Shown in pieces: positions 54,536 through 64,000 of a stretch of 64,000 nt of DNA. Every line of letters begins with the position of its first letter. The first letter of the stretch is position 1. Made by a program: the position numbers and the translations under genes. Origin of the DNA: Pseudalkalibacillus decolorationis (GTDB taxonomy: Bacteria > Bacillota > Bacilli > Bacillales > Fictibacillaceae); the NCBI RefSeq assembly GCF_024609785.1, contig NZ_JANHJQ010000001.1, positions 62,001 through 126,000 on the forward strand, written 5' to 3'. The notes beneath the pieces are model-generated. The model saw only the letters and a list, made by a program, of their open reading frames with translations. It did no database searches and had not been told where the DNA came from.

Positions 54536-55810
54536 ATGAAAAAGCGGATTGAATCGTGGTTTCGTTTACCTGAACATAAGACAACTCTTCAGAAAGAGTT
54601 GCTTGCTGGTATTACGTCGTTTTTCACGATTAGCTACATTATTGTTGTCAATCCTTTAATTCTTGCTGATGCGGGCATTCCCTATTACGGTGCACTTATT
54701 GCAACCATTCTGGTAACTGTATTATCGTGTTTGTTCATTGGTCTTTATGCCAATGCGCCAATTATCCTTTCCCCTGGTATGGGAGTCAATGCTTTCTTTA
54801 CGTATACAATTGTAGATGGGATGGGATTAACCTGGCAGGAAGGCTTAGGTGCGGTTGTTATGGCTGGCTTACTATTCTGTATTGCCGCATTGACACCAAT
54901 TAAGTCAATCTTATCACGCTCAATTCCCGAGTCTTTAAAGCATGGGATCACTGTTGGTATTGGATTATTTCTCGCATTTATCGGCTTGCAAAAAGGCGGA
55001 ATTGTAGAGAAAAGCCCTGATACCTTCGTCAAGCTTGGTGATTTAAGCGAGCCTACAACACTTTTAACACTAGCCGGCTTTGTACTTTGCCTTACCTTTT
55101 TCGTTAAGAAGATTAAAGGTGGATTTGTAATTTCAGTCCTGCTCATATCGTTAACATCATTTGTCCTTGGGCTTACACCTAAAAGTCCTGAAGCAGTAAA
55201 TGGTTCTGCATTTATATGGTTGAATGCGGATTTAACTGGTTGGATAACAGCAGATTTCTGGATTGCCTCGTTTTCTTTAGCTCTAATTTTGATTGTTGAA
55301 AACATGGGCTTACTGCACGGTATGTTACCTGATCGGAAAAAGTTTGATCGATCTTTTCAAGCAAGTGCCTTTTCCAGTGTGATTTCAGGTCTATTTGGGA
55401 CGAGTCCTTCAATCTCTACAGCCGAAAGTGCCTCTGGAATTGCTGAAGGTGGACGAACTGGTATTACCGCCATTACATGTGGTTTGTTATTTCTAGTATC
55501 ACTTTTCGCAATCCCTCTACTTGTCGGGATTCCTGATGCTGCCATCGCACCAATCCTGATCATAATCGGTGGTGTAATGATGCAGTCGATTCAACACATT
55601 CCACTAGAGGATTTTACGGAAAGCTTCCCGGCATTCTTAATTATCGCTCTAATCCCATTAACCTATAGTATCGTTGATGGGCTAGCATTCGGATTTATCG
55701 TTTATCCGATTATCAAAATAGCTGTTGGCCAATTCAAACAAATTCCTAGAACGATGTATGTAATGGCTTCACTATTTATTTTAAACTTTGTATTTCACTT
55801 TTATATATAG
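54536..55810 (+). CDS. NCS2 guanine/hypoxanthine permease (PbuG/AzgA-like)
   Basis: The 424-residue protein has about 12-14 membrane segments. It carries AzgA-branch motifs 'GITSFFTISYIIVVNPLIL', 'SPGMGVNAFFTYT' and 'GTSPSISTAESASGIAEGGRTG'. It imports purine bases with protons. It starts after AGAGGAAAC. Confidence 0.92.
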   Translation: MKKRIESWFRLPEHKTTLQKELLAGITSFFTISYIIVVNPLILADAGIPYYGALIATILVTVLSCLFIGLYANAPIILSPGMGVNAFFTYTIVDGMGLTWQEGLGAVVMAGLLFCIAALTPIKSILSRSIPESLKHGITVGIGLFLAFIGLQKGGIVEKSPDTFVKLGDLSEPTTLLTLAGFVLCLTFFVKKIKGGFVISVLLISLTSFVLGLTPKSPEAVNGSAFIWLNADLTGWITADFWIASFSLALILIVENMGLLHGMLPDRKKFDRSFQASAFSSVISGLFGTSPSISTAESASGIAEGGRTGITAITCGLLFLVSLFAIPLLVGIPDAAIAPILIIIGGVMMQSIQHIPLEDFTESFPAFLIIALIPLTYSIVDGLAFGFIVYPIIKIAVGQFKQIPRTMYVMASLFILNFVFHFYI

Positions 55811-56061
55811 AGAAAAGCGGAAGCGACCTGTTCAGGTGTGACCAGCGCTGGAGATTCTGTAACACAACACGCCCTTTGTGTTTGTGGAAGAATCGAAGCG
55901 ACCTCGAACACCTGGGCGCTGGAGCTAGACATCATGGAAAAGCGGAAGCGCCCTGTTCAGGTGTGACCAGCGCTGGAGATTCTGTAACACAACACGCTTT
56001 TGGTGTTTGTGGAAGAATTGAAGCGACCTCGAACACCTGGGCGCTAGAGCTAGACATCACA
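55811..56061. repeat. interspersed repeat, locus 3 (two tandem copies)
   Basis: Two copies of about 125 bp start AGAAAAGCGGAAGCG and GGAAAAGCGGAAGCG and end CGCTGGAGCTAGACATCA and CGCTAGAGCTAGACATCA. They share GAGATTCTGTAACACAAC. They differ at a handful of positions. Confidence 0.88.
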
Positions 56062-56069
56062 TCGTCTTT

Positions 56070-56127
56070 GAAAAAGGGCTGCCTTGAGAGAAGTGTTAAT
56101 CATTACTCTCATAGGTCAGCCCTTTTC
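56070..56127. terminator. bidirectional terminator between purine permease and sensor kinase
   Basis: AAAAAGGGCTGCCTTGAGAG pairs with CTCTCATAGGTCAGCCCTTTT (a few mismatches) around an AT-rich loop, with T-runs both ways. Confidence 0.85.
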
Positions 56128-56140
56128 ATATTTAGAAGGT

Positions 56141-57556
56141 TTATTCTCCGTTAATTAACGGCAAGCGGAATCGAACTTTCGTGCCTTTTCCAGGTTCGCT
56201 GATAATTGAAAATGTTCCTCCATGTTCTTCAATGATCTTCTTACATAAAGGTATACCAATGCCTGTTCCTCTATCCTTCGTTGTGAAGAAAGGCTTTCCG
56301 AGCTGTTCAAGTACCTCTTCGGACATCCCAGGTCCATGGTCAATAAAGCTAACCTCGTAATAGCCGTTCCGCTTTTTCCCGGATAAACGAATATATCGAT
56401 GTTCCTTCTTTTCTCCATATGCCTCGATGGAGTTCCGCAATAAATTGAGAACAACCTGTTTGATCATGGATTCGTTGACCATTGCATGTTGTGAAGACTC
56501 ATCAAAGTAATATTTAAAAACCAAATTATGCAAAAGGCATTCTGATTGTATAATATGAACGAGTGAACGGATGATTAAATCTGGACGTTGCTGTTGCTTA
56601 TGAATTTTCTTGCGTGATACGGATAAGAAGTCTTCTATAATCTCGTTCATTCTTGAAAGCTCTGAAATCACCGTATCATAGTATTTACTAAAGTCATTCG
56701 AAACGGTTGAAAGCTGAATGAAACCCTGAATAACAGACAATGGGTTTCTCAGTTCATGTGCAACCCCTGCTGCTAGATGCGATACAGATTCCATTTGCTT
56801 TTTGTACATTAATAAATTTTCAAACCTTTGTTGGTGAGAGCGATCATAAAGTACGAATCGAACACTTTTATCCATTTCAAAAAACATACCTTTTACTTGA
56901 TACAAGGAGTCATCCCCATAATAAAAACGCTCATTCACTATTTTTGTGTTTCTTATTTCTCGTGTCATCTGTTTCATATGTATCAACAAAGAATGGTCGT
57001 TCTCCAACTGTAATAAACTCTTACCGATCAATTGTTCAGTTGAATCTATTTCTAAGAACATTTTCATACGTTCATTACAGCAGTCAATTACATTATCAGC
57101 ATCCACCGTTAGAATTCCTATTTCGAGTTCACGGAACATAAACTTTCGAAAGTCACACTCTTTTTCGTAGAGTGATTGATAGTCCATTTCCGTGATACCA
57201 TTCTTTATCACTGGCGTTGTTTCTATTACTGTACCTAGAAGAACCACTTCATCTTGGAGGAGAGCACCTTTATACCTGACTGAAATTCGTTTGTCCCGAA
57301 CATAGTGAGTCAAGGTTACATCAGAGCACTCATCCTCTGTTACTATCCTGATAAATTCATAGGCATTTTGCTGGTCTTCTTTATAGAAAAGGTCGTAAAA
57401 ATTTACGTCATTTTCATTTAAAATAATGGATTTGGCATTATCATTCGCATCAACAATTATCCCATTGGCCCTTACCAGTAGGTATAACTCATCCATAAGT
57501 TCATGAGTGATTTTTTGTAAGGCTGCATAAGTGGTGTCAGACCGACAATCTAGCAT
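56141..57556 (-). CDS. PAS-domain sensor histidine kinase
   Basis: The 471-residue protein has two PAS-like regions (about 15-115 and 135-240). The HisKA phosphoacceptor His267 is in GVAHELRNPL, and the ATPase domain has NLLRNSIEAYGE (N box), DHGPGM (G1) and GTGIGIPL (G2). There is no membrane segment, so it is a soluble kinase of the type that feeds the sporulation phosphorelay or similar. No response regulator is adjacent. The cue is unknown. Confidence 0.88.
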   Translation of the reverse strand: MLDCRSDTTYAALQKITHELMDELYLLVRANGIIVDANDNAKSIILNENDVNFYDLFYKEDQQNAYEFIRIVTEDECSDVTLTHYVRDKRISVRYKGALLQDEVVLLGTVIETTPVIKNGITEMDYQSLYEKECDFRKFMFRELEIGILTVDADNVIDCCNERMKMFLEIDSTEQLIGKSLLQLENDHSLLIHMKQMTREIRNTKIVNERFYYGDDSLYQVKGMFFEMDKSVRFVLYDRSHQQRFENLLMYKKQMESVSHLAAGVAHELRNPLSVIQGFIQLSTVSNDFSKYYDTVISELSRMNEIIEDFLSVSRKKIHKQQQRPDLIIRSLVHIIQSECLLHNLVFKYYFDESSQHAMVNESMIKQVVLNLLRNSIEAYGEKKEHRYIRLSGKKRNGYYEVSFIDHGPGMSEEVLEQLGKPFFTTKDRGTGIGIPLCKKIIEEHGGTFSIISEPGKGTKVRFRLPLINGE

Positions 57557-57709
57557 AGCACGCCCCCACTTCTAAAGTTTGGTAACTCTTATTTTTTATT
57601 ATACTAAATAAACTTTCCAATACCTAGTGAAACCGTTAATAAATTCCTAGACATAAATCGTCAGACTCTAAATTTTATTTGACACTTTCCTATAAAATTC
57701 GTTGAATAT

Positions 57710-57866
57710 AAGAAAAGCGGAAGCGCCCTGGGTAGCCCCGATGGTCACTGGAAGGCCAACGAGGAGGCTGTCGCCGCCACAGGAGGACTGAAGTGATCAA
57801 GGGGTTGGGCGCTGGAGCTAGACATTGTATCTATTCATCCGAATTTTATACTTTCTTAACGTGTAA
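57710..57866. repeat. interspersed repeat, locus 4 (GGTCACTGG type)
   Basis: AAGAAAAGCGGAAGCGCCCT opens the element. GATGGTCACTGGAAGGCC and GGTTGGGCGCTGGAGCTAG follow, and the tail is TTTTATACTTTCTTAACGTG. A spurious frame from inside it extends the following gene's N-terminus. Confidence 0.88.
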
Positions 57867-57921
57867 ATCCAAGCACAGAAAAAGAGCTTCTACATACATT
57901 ATGCAAGAGGAGGGAACGACT

Positions 57922-58182
57922 ATGAATCCTTTTCTACATCAAATGATCAATCACAAGCTCAACAACCTGTCAGCTGAGGAACTCATTGCAATGGCATCAC
58001 AGTATAATATCCAAATCACGACAAGTCAGGCAAAACAAGTGATTCGAATCTTGCAACAAGAAAAGATCGATGTCGCTGATATTCAACAAAGAGAAAGGCT
58101 AATTCGCCAAATTGAAACGGTTGTTGGACCACAAGTGGCACAAACCGTCAAAAAAATGATTCTATCAATTCTCCGTTCGTAA
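57922..58182 (+). CDS. yqfT: DUF2624 protein (YqfT-like)
   Basis: The 86-residue protein starts at the ATG after AGAGGAGGG (MNPFLHQMINHKLNNLSAEE); the frame upstream is repeat DNA. It is all-helical and soluble, with 'LIAMASQYNIQITTSQAKQVI' as the core. It lies before nfo as in B. subtilis. The function is unknown. Confidence 0.9.
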   Translation: MNPFLHQMINHKLNNLSAEELIAMASQYNIQITTSQAKQVIRILQQEKIDVADIQQRERLIRQIETVVGPQVAQTVKKMILSILRS

Positions 58183-58214
58183 CATATATAACAAATGTTT
58201 AATATCCATAACAA

Positions 58215-58262
58215 AAGGATTGAATCTTCCAGGGGAGTTGTCCCTTTCTGATACAATCCTTA
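58215..58262. terminator. terminator between yqfT and nfo (convergent)
   Basis: AAGGATTG pairs with CAATCCTT, with an inner GGGGA/TCCCT pairing. Confidence 0.75.
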
Positions 58263-58279
58263 TTTCTCTTGCCTACATT

Positions 58280-59170
58280 TTATACTTGTACAATTTTTCC
58301 GAGTAAATCTTCATCAAATGTTTTCTTTGAAAGCATCTCGATTTCATGGCGATAAGGTGGTTTTTTATTCTTCTTATCTTCTCCAACGTACGGCGTTTCA
58401 AGAATTTTAGGTATTTCTGCTAATTGAGGATGATGAACAATGTAGTTCAGAGCTTCAAACCCAATTTTTCCAAATCCAATGTTCTCATGACGGTCTTTAC
58501 CAGCACCACGCTCGTTCTTACTATCATTAATGTGAAGAACTTTAAGCCTGTCAATACCGATAATCTTATCGAACTCTTCAAGCACACCATCAAAATTATT
58601 TACAATATCATAGCCTGCATCGTGCGTATGGCACGTATCAAAACAGATTGAAAGCCTTTCATTATGTGTCACACCGTCAATAATTGCAGCAAGCTCTTCA
58701 AAGGATCTCCCGCACTCAGATCCTTTACCAGCCATTGTTTCTAAGGCGATTTGTACATTTTGATCTTTCATAATCACTTCATTAAGGCCTTCAATAATTT
58801 TCTGAATTCCAGCTTCAGTGCCTGCTCCAACGTGAGCTCCAGGATGAAGGACAATCTGTTTTCCCCCAAGTGCATTTGTACGTTCGATTTCAGAGCGAAG
58901 AAAATCAACACCTAGTTGGAATGTTTGTGGCTTGGTCGTATTTCCAATGTTGATAATATAAGGGGCATGAACAACAATATCGTTAATCCCATTCTCTTTC
59001 ATGTGAGTCTGGCCGTTTTCAATATTCAGTTCTTCAATTGCCTTTCGCCTTGTATTTTGGGGAGCACCAGTGTAGACCATAAATGTACTGGCTCCATACG
59101 AAGCAGCCTCTTCACTTGCTCCTAGTAACATCTTTTTTCCACTCATCGATACATGTGAACCTATTTTCAT
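58280..59170 (-). CDS. nfo: endonuclease IV (Nfo)
   Basis: The start after GGGGGAAG gives [13 protein letters not shown] (296 residues). This TIM barrel has the zinc ligands in [33 protein letters not shown] and LHINDSK. It repairs abasic sites in DNA. It follows cshB by 22 bases on the minus strand. Confidence 0.96.
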   Translation of the reverse strand: MKIGSHVSMSGKKMLLGASEEAASYGASTFMVYTGAPQNTRRKAIEELNIENGQTHMKENGINDIVVHAPYIINIGNTTKPQTFQLGVDFLRSEIERTNALGGKQIVLHPGAHVGAGTEAGIQKIIEGLNEVIMKDQNVQIALETMAGKGSECGRSFEELAAIIDGVTHNERLSICFDTCHTHDAGYDIVNNFDGVLEEFDKIIGIDRLKVLHINDSKNERGAGKDRHENIGFGKIGFEALNYIVHHPQLAEIPKILETPYVGEDKKNKKPPYRHEIEMLSKKTFDEDLLGKIVQV

Positions 59171-59192
59171 CACTTGCTTCCCCCTCATACGT

Positions 59193-60479
59193 CTATTTTC
59201 TCTTATGTCTATTGAAGCGCTTTTGCTGTTCCTGATACTTCTTTTTATAACCTGGCTTTACCTTTTTAGGTTTAGGAATAGAAACGCTATCTTTTTCCTT
59301 TGTTGTTCGTTTGATTCGAGCTTTTTGAAGTTTAACTTCAGTCCACTCACCATTCTTCAATTCACGATGCTCAAAAGAAATCCCCTTTTTTTTGAGCCTT
59401 TCCAGTTTATCAAGATCTTCCCGTTCATACAACACCGCTGCAATTCCAGTCATACCTGCTCTTCCAGTCCTGCCAGATCGATGAATGTAATAATCCAAAT
59501 CAGTAGGAATTTGATAGTGTATGACATGACTGACACCCTTAACATCGATACCTCGCGCAGCAAGATCCGTTGCAACCAAGTACTGACACTCTGCATTATT
59601 TACTCGTTTCATGACATGTTTTCTTGTTCTAGGAGGCAAATCGCCATGTAAACGATCTACATTCAACCCGGCACTTTCCAAAGCGTCTGCAACCTCATCT
59701 GCGTCCTTTTTGGTATTGGTAAAGATTATCGCCAAATAAGGGTTAAAACTCTTCGCAACTTCGATTGTAAGCTGAATACGGTCCTTGTTCCGAATAGGAA
59801 TTGCATAATGTTCGATTTCTATAGGTGTCGCATCTTCTGGTTGAACATGAACATGCTTAGGATTATTCATATACTTTTTTAGAAAAGGTTCAAGGTTTGA
59901 AGGAACCGTTGCTGAGAAAACCATCATTTGGAGTTCGTGAGCCATTCTTGATGCTACCTGATCTACGTCTTCGATAAAACCCATGTCTAGCATTTGATCC
60001 GCTTCATCAACAACTAGCATCGTTGCATGAAAGATCGAAATACCTTCTTCGACAACGACATCCTTGATCCTTCCAGGTGTTCCGATAATCAAATGTGGTA
60101 CATGTTTTAATTGATCGACCATTCGTTTACGATCAGTTCCACCTACCACTGTTTTTACTTGTATCGATTGTTCCTTGTCCTGGAACTCAAGCAGTTTCAT
60201 TGCTTCATCATATACTTGACGCGCCAATTCACGAGTTGGCGCTGTTATTACCGCTTGGACTTTTTTTTGCGTTGGATCGATTCGCTGCAGGATCGGCAAA
60301 AGAAAGGCAAAAGTCTTACCAGAACCTGTTTGCGATTGACCGATAACATCTTGGCCTTTTAATATGCTTGGAATCAAGCGTTCTTGAATATCGGTTGGAC
60401 GTTCAAAACGTTGTTCTCTTATCGATTGAAATAGGAATGGCTTTAAATTAAACCTTTGTTCAAATATATTATTTTCCAT
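59193..60479 (-). CDS. cshB: DEAD-box RNA helicase CshB
   Basis: The 428-residue protein has the Q motif, Walker A (SQTGSGKT), PTREL, the DEAD box (VDEADQ), SAT, '[11 protein letters not shown]' and [11 protein letters not shown] basic tail follows (KRTTKEKDS...KRFNRHKRK). It helps ribosome assembly or RNA turnover in the cold. I choose the second of two consecutive ATGs for its spacing to AAGGTGA. Confidence 0.95.
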   Translation of the reverse strand: MENNIFEQRFNLKPFLFQSIREQRFERPTDIQERLIPSILKGQDVIGQSQTGSGKTFAFLLPILQRIDPTQKKVQAVITAPTRELARQVYDEAMKLLEFQDKEQSIQVKTVVGGTDRKRMVDQLKHVPHLIIGTPGRIKDVVVEEGISIFHATMLVVDEADQMLDMGFIEDVDQVASRMAHELQMMVFSATVPSNLEPFLKKYMNNPKHVHVQPEDATPIEIEHYAIPIRNKDRIQLTIEVAKSFNPYLAIIFTNTKKDADEVADALESAGLNVDRLHGDLPPRTRKHVMKRVNNAECQYLVATDLAARGIDVKGVSHVIHYQIPTDLDYYIHRSGRTGRAGMTGIAAVLYEREDLDKLERLKKKGISFEHRELKNGEWTEVKLQKARIKRTTKEKDSVSIPKPKKVKPGYKKKYQEQQKRFNRHKRK

Positions 60480-60749
60480 CATTTCTCACCTTCGTTTGTC
60501 AATTCGTACTCATTTTAAATGTAAGTTTAGCCTCTTACGTATTATAGAGGAAACCATTAAAATAAGCCAATTAATATTCAGTTCTAAGGATTACAGGAGT
60601 GGTTACATTTTCTGAACACTAGCATTTTAGGGGAATACCCAATCTTAAAGCAAATGGACACCAACCCCTAATTTCAGCATATCTTGATTATCAGAATAAC
60701 CATTTTATCGTCATTTTATAGGAAGCTCGATGGAAAGGAGCAACAAGCT

Positions 60750-61235
60750 ATGTACCGCATGCCACCAGGTCCATTTGGACAAATGGGACCATTTTCATCA
60801 TTTGGACCCGGACCGATGCCACCATATGGTGGTGGGTTTGGTCCAAAACCTATGGGATTATTGGCTCGACTCTTTACACCTAGTTCCGGCGGAAGTGTCA
60901 ATCTGCTCGGAATGGTTGAAAACGTTCAAAAAGTAATGAAGATGGCTGATACTGTGAAGCCATTAGTTCAACAATACGGACCAATGGTAAAGAATTTACC
61001 TTCGATGTTACAATTGTTAAAAGAATATCAAAACTATTCTTCTGATGAAGATACGAAAGAACCTGAAAAGACTGTTAAAAAAACGAAAAAAACCAGCAAG
61101 ACGCCAGTCCAGAAAGCTAAACCAGCTCCTAAAAAACCGGTCAAAAAAGTAGAAGAAGTACAATTCAAAAAGGTAGAAGATGTACAATCGATCACTACCG
61201 ATCATAGACAGTCCATTCCTAAACTTTATGTATAG
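60750..61235 (+). CDS. yqfQ: VrrA/YqfQ-family protein
   Basis: The 161-residue protein starts after AAAGGAG. The N-terminus is Pro/Gly/Phe/Met-rich (MYRMPPGPFGQMGPFSSFG), followed by a conserved middle ('NVQKVMKMADTVKPLVQQYGP') and a Lys/Pro-rich tail. This is the VrrA (YqfQ) family pattern, which in B. anthracis carries the variable repeat. Its role is unknown, and it is probably surface- or spore-associated. Confidence 0.85.
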   Translation: MYRMPPGPFGQMGPFSSFGPGPMPPYGGGFGPKPMGLLARLFTPSSGGSVNLLGMVENVQKVMKMADTVKPLVQQYGPMVKNLPSMLQLLKEYQNYSSDEDTKEPEKTVKKTKKTSKTPVQKAKPAPKKPVKKVEEVQFKKVEDVQSITTDHRQSIPKLYV

Positions 61236-61247
61236 ACAGTTGTTGAT

Positions 61248-61276
61248 TTGTCATCAGTATAGTCCTCCTTTATAAT
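61248..61276 (+). promoter_or_regulatory. sigma-A promoter of ispH
   Basis: TTGTCA, a 17-base spacer and TATAAT lie 40 bases before the ispH start. Confidence 0.8.
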
Positions 61277-61316
61277 AAAGCCATGAGCTCACTTTATAAA
61301 AGGGGGACCTTTTTAA

Positions 61317-62264
61317 ATGAAGGTAATTAAAATTTCGCCAAGAGGCTATTGCTATGGTGTAGTGGATGCAATGGTTATCGCAAGGCAAGCTGCAAGTAAC
61401 CCAGAGTTACCAAGACCGATCTATATCCTAGGGATGATCGTTCACAATAAACATGTTACAGATGCTTTCGAAGATGAAGGAATTATTACATTAGATGGTC
61501 CGAATCGTTTGGAAATCTTGAAGCAAGTGAATAATGGAACTGTCATTTTCACGGCTCACGGTGTCTCGCCGGAAGTTCGTCGGGTAGCACGGGAAAAAGG
61601 CCTAACAACAATCGATGCAACATGCCCAGATGTGACGATCACTCATGATTTGATTCGAGAAAAGAAAGAAGAAGGCTATCATGTTGCCTACATTGGTAAG
61701 AAAGGACATCCAGAACCAGAAGGGGCAATTGGAATTGCGCCTGATATTGTTCACCTTGTTGAAAACGAATCAGATGTAAAGCAATTAGACATTCAATCCA
61801 ATAATATTTTAATTACAAATCAAACAACTATGAGTCAATGGGACGTGCTTCATCTTATTAAAAAAATTCAGGAAAAATATCCGCAAGCTGAAGTACATGA
61901 GGAAATTTGCATGGCCACACAGGTTCGACAGGAAGCCGTTTCTGAACAAGCGAAGGAAGCCGACCTTCTATTGGTAGTCGGTGATCCAAGAAGTAACAAT
62001 TCAAATCGGCTCGCTCAGGTCTCAAAAGAAATTGCAGATACCTTAGCTTACCGGATTGCTGACGTCTCAGAAATTGACCTCGAATGGTTAAAGGATATTG
62101 ATACTGTTGCGGTAACAGCAGGTGCTTCTACTCCAACACCCATTACCAAGGAGGTTGTTCTCTTCTTAGATCAATACGATCCGGCTGACGAGACGACATG
62201 GAATAGAGAACGGAAGGTTAAATCAAATAAGATTCTTCCAAAGGTTAAAGTTGCAAAAAGATAA
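61317..62264 (+). CDS. ispH: 4-hydroxy-3-methylbut-2-enyl diphosphate reductase IspH
   Basis: The 315-residue protein has the iron-sulfur cysteines in RGYCYGV, ATCPDV and EICMATQ, and the family motifs AHGVSPEV and [11 protein letters not shown]. It makes IPP and DMAPP, the last MEP-pathway step. AAAGGGGG precedes the ATG. Confidence 0.97.
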   Translation: MKVIKISPRGYCYGVVDAMVIARQAASNPELPRPIYILGMIVHNKHVTDAFEDEGIITLDGPNRLEILKQVNNGTVIFTAHGVSPEVRRVAREKGLTTIDATCPDVTITHDLIREKKEEGYHVAYIGKKGHPEPEGAIGIAPDIVHLVENESDVKQLDIQSNNILITNQTTMSQWDVLHLIKKIQEKYPQAEVHEEICMATQVRQEAVSEQAKEADLLLVVGDPRSNNSNRLAQVSKEIADTLAYRIADVSEIDLEWLKDIDTVAVTAGASTPTPITKEVVLFLDQYDPADETTWNRERKVKSNKILPKVKVAKR

Positions 62265-62274
62265 CCCAAATCGA

Positions 62275-62312
62275 AAAGAAGGATAACTGCAATCGTTATC
62301 CTTCTTCTTTCA
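62275..62312 (+). terminator. terminator of ispH
   Basis: GAAGGATAAC pairs perfectly with GTTATCCTTC around a 7-base loop, followed by a T-rich run. Confidence 0.92.
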
Positions 62313-62348
62313 TTAAGCGCCAGTGATCTCCATCGCTTGTATTTTTCT

Positions 62349-62597
62349 AAGAAAAGCACAAGCGCCCTGGGTAAGCCACGAAGGTCACTGGAAGGCCACC
62401 GAGGAGGCTGTTGCCGCCGCAGGGGGACTGAAGTGATCCGAGTGGTTGGGCGCTGGAGCTGGACATTACGTCCATGCCGCAAACTTTTATACTTTCTTAA
62501 CGTGTAAAGAAAACTTGGTAAAGCCAAGCCTTTGGCGCCGGCTGAGCCTTAGTTGTGCTTATACAATAGAAAGTATTTTTATACTTTCTTAACGTGT
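62349..62597. repeat. interspersed repeat, locus 5 (two modules)
   Basis: A GGTCACTGG-type module (62349-62506) ending TTTTATACTTTCTTAACGTG is joined to an AACTTGG-type module (62506-62597). Both end with the same ACTTTCTTAACGTG tail. The second touches the stop codon of the Nif3 gene. Confidence 0.88.
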
Positions 62598-63721
62598 TAC
62601 AAAAACCGAAATGGGTCCGTCTCGGTGTCAGATTCGACTACTTCCGTTTGATACTTCTTATGTTGCAGCCAATTCTTGATATAAGCTGCTACACCTTTCT
62701 TCATCACTTTCTCAACATTGTGTCCCGGATCAATAATTGCCGGTCCTTCGAGCATTGCATCATGTGCGTAGTGATATTTAATATCTCCTGAAATAAAGAC
62801 ATCTGCACCTTTAAATTTAGCTTGGCTGATAAAGTCGTTCCCTTCTCCACCCGAGACGGCTACTTTCTTCACCAATTGAGCAGGATTTCCTACATATCTT
62901 AATCCTTCAACGTCCAAAACTTCTTTTAAGTGTTCAGCTAAAGCTTTTAATGTCATTTCATCTTTTAGCTCTCCAATTCTCCCAATCCCAAGAGACTTCC
63001 CCGGATTATCGAGGATGAAAATGTCATGCGCCACTTCCTCATATGGATGTGCCTTTTTCATTGCATTTAATACATCTTTCTCGATACTAGTTGGGTAAAT
63101 GGATTCGATCTTCACTTCATCAACCTGTTCTAATATGTCTTTTCGGCCAATGTGAGGATTCGTACCTTCATGAGGCATAAACATCCCTGTACCTGGTGTA
63201 TTAAACGTACAATGGCTATAATTACCGATGTATCCTGCACCAGCCTCTCCAAGTGCTTCCCGAACCTGTTCAGCATGTGATTTTGGTACGAATACAACTA
63301 TTTTTTTCAATGGGTCCTTTGCTGTCTCCACAAGAACGTTCGTATTTACAATGCCAATTACGTCTGCAAGCAAATCATTTACACCGCCTGTTGCTACGTC
63401 AAGGTTTGTGTGGGCCGTGTAAAGGGTTATTTCATGCTTTAATAGCTTTTGGATCGTCCTTCCATGTGACGTGTCGGGGTTAATTCGTTTTAAAGGCTTA
63501 TAAATCAAAGGATGATGAGCGATGATCAAATCGATCTCTTTCTCTATCGCTTCATCAATAACAGGCTCGATCACATCAAGGGTCACCATTACTTTCTTAA
63601 TCGACTTTTGTAATGAACCCACCTGCAACCCGATCGGATCGCCTTCCATCGCCAACCACTTCGGAGCTAATTGATCGATTTGTCCAATAACTTCTTGTGC
63701 GTGTGCGTATGTTTTGCCCAT
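62597..63721 (-). CDS. yqfO: Nif3-like dinuclear metal protein (YqfO)
   Basis: The start after GGGAGGG gives MGKTYAHAQEVIGQID (374 residues). The Nif3 metal ligands are in AHHPLIY, LYTAHTNLDVA and the C-terminal ISGDIKYHYAHDA and DPGHNVEK. A PII/CutA-like insert (about 135-235) sits between the halves, as in B. subtilis YqfO. It may act as a GTP cyclohydrolase 1-type or metal chaperone; the function is not settled. Confidence 0.93.
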   Translation of the reverse strand: MGKTYAHAQEVIGQIDQLAPKWLAMEGDPIGLQVGSLQKSIKKVMVTLDVIEPVIDEAIEKEIDLIIAHHPLIYKPLKRINPDTSHGRTIQKLLKHEITLYTAHTNLDVATGGVNDLLADVIGIVNTNVLVETAKDPLKKIVVFVPKSHAEQVREALGEAGAGYIGNYSHCTFNTPGTGMFMPHEGTNPHIGRKDILEQVDEVKIESIYPTSIEKDVLNAMKKAHPYEEVAHDIFILDNPGKSLGIGRIGELKDEMTLKALAEHLKEVLDVEGLRYVGNPAQLVKKVAVSGGEGNDFISQAKFKGADVFISGDIKYHYAHDAMLEGPAIIDPGHNVEKVMKKGVAAYIKNWLQHKKYQTEVVESDTETDPFRFL

Positions 63722-63734
63722 TAGAAACCCTCCC

Positions 63735-64000
63735 TTATCCTGAATGATTGTTGACCACTGATTGTACGGCACTTAGTTTAAATCGTAATTCCTTTTTCTT
63801 TTCTTCAATTTCTTCAGATTGGCATGCACGATTGAGTTGGTCTAGAACTCTTTCCCAATTCACTGATTCCCTTTTCCATTTCTTTTGGAACGTTGAATTG
63901 TTTTCATTCATTAAAAACGGTCCGAGTAACAGTTCCTCTCTTGTCATCTTTATGACCTCATCGGATGGTTGGGCGACTAGAATTTCATAAATTTTATCAT
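63735..64000 (-). CDS. trmK: tRNA (adenine(22)-N(1))-methyltransferase TrmK, C-terminal part
   Basis: The frame is open to the window edge and lacks its start and methyltransferase core. What remains is the C-terminal coiled-coil domain (DKIYEILVAQPSDEV, then TREELLLGPFLMNENN). The 'YEI(I/L)V' and 'GP' motifs and the position before yqfO fit TrmK (YqfN). Confidence 0.85.
   Translation of the reverse strand, partial: DKIYEILVAQPSDEVIKMTREELLLGPFLMNENNSTFQKKWKRESVNWERVLDQLNRACQSEEIEEKKKELRFKLSAVQSVVNNHSG

Noticed and set aside
57793-57921. N-terminal extension of the yqfT-like protein
   Set aside because: This part is translated interspersed repeat; AGGAGGG marks the internal ATG.
62171-62527. 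118-codon minus-strand frame
   Set aside because: It covers the ispH end, its terminator and a repeat; arginine-rich repeat translation.

Overview
The window is a piece of chromosome from a low-GC, Gram-positive, endospore-former-type bacterium of the Bacillaceae. The evidence is strong AAGGAGG ribosome-binding sites, frequent TTG and GTG starts, a Bacillus-type tRNA set, and a gene order I recognise from the Bacillus subtilis yqzD-to-trmK region: pst operon, pbpA, yqgE-type MFS gene, sodA, yqgC, yqgB, yqfZ, ispG, yqfX, zur, yqfT, nfo, cshB, yqfQ, ispH, yqfO, trmK. The species cannot be fixed from the sequence alone.

Layout. (1) 0.3-1.0 kb: two small membrane-anchored proteins on the plus strand, then a composite interspersed repeat. 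(2) 1.4-6.0 kb: phosphate-starvation operon pstSCAB-phoU on the minus strand, with a clear three-repeat Pho box. (3) 6.0-38.7 kb: an accessory island of about 32 kb, all on the minus strand, lying between pstS and pbpA. It encodes use of a uronic-acid polysaccharide: two secreted PL8 lyases, a secreted 1596-residue protein with two TCAF/M60-like metallopeptidase units, a CUT1 ABC importer without its own ATPase, a GH88 unsaturated glucuronyl hydrolase, a cytosolic GH95-like glycosidase, a DUF2264 protein, KduI and KduD, an oxidoreductase, two TIM-barrel sugar isomerase/epimerase-like proteins, and three regulators (two AraC, one DeoR). (4) 38.8-43.4 kb: pbpA, an MFS transporter and sodA. (5) 43.8-45.1 kb: a seven-gene tRNA operon (Asn-Met-His-Ile2-Ser-fMet-Phe) whose last spacers carry truncated copies of tRNA 5' ends. 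(6) 45.2-64 kb: core genes for phosphate/Na transport, isoprenoid synthesis (ispG, ispH), zinc uptake (znuCB-zur), purine uptake, a sensor kinase, DNA repair (nfo), an RNA helicase (cshB), a Nif3 protein and a tRNA methyltransferase cut by the window end.

How the island probably works (inference from families): the PL8 enzymes and the M60 protein attack an extracellular glycoprotein, proteoglycan or exopolysaccharide. Unsaturated oligosaccharides enter through the ABC importer. GH88 removes the unsaturated uronate, and KduI and KduD convert it to 2-keto-3-deoxygluconate. The last steps look eroded here: there is a fragment of uxuA (mannonate dehydratase), a Bh0493-type uronate isomerase gene broken by a one-base deletion, and a C-terminal fragment of KDPG aldolase upstream of the GH95-like gene. 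No sulfatase, kdgK or intact KDPG aldolase gene is present in the window, so the end of the pathway must be supplied from elsewhere.

Other notable items are a 340-bp MITE-like element with a 6-bp target duplication, a mosaic family of interspersed repeats at five loci, and a 172-nt tract nearly identical between the two PL8 genes. I saw no CRISPR array, rRNA gene, prophage or transposase gene.
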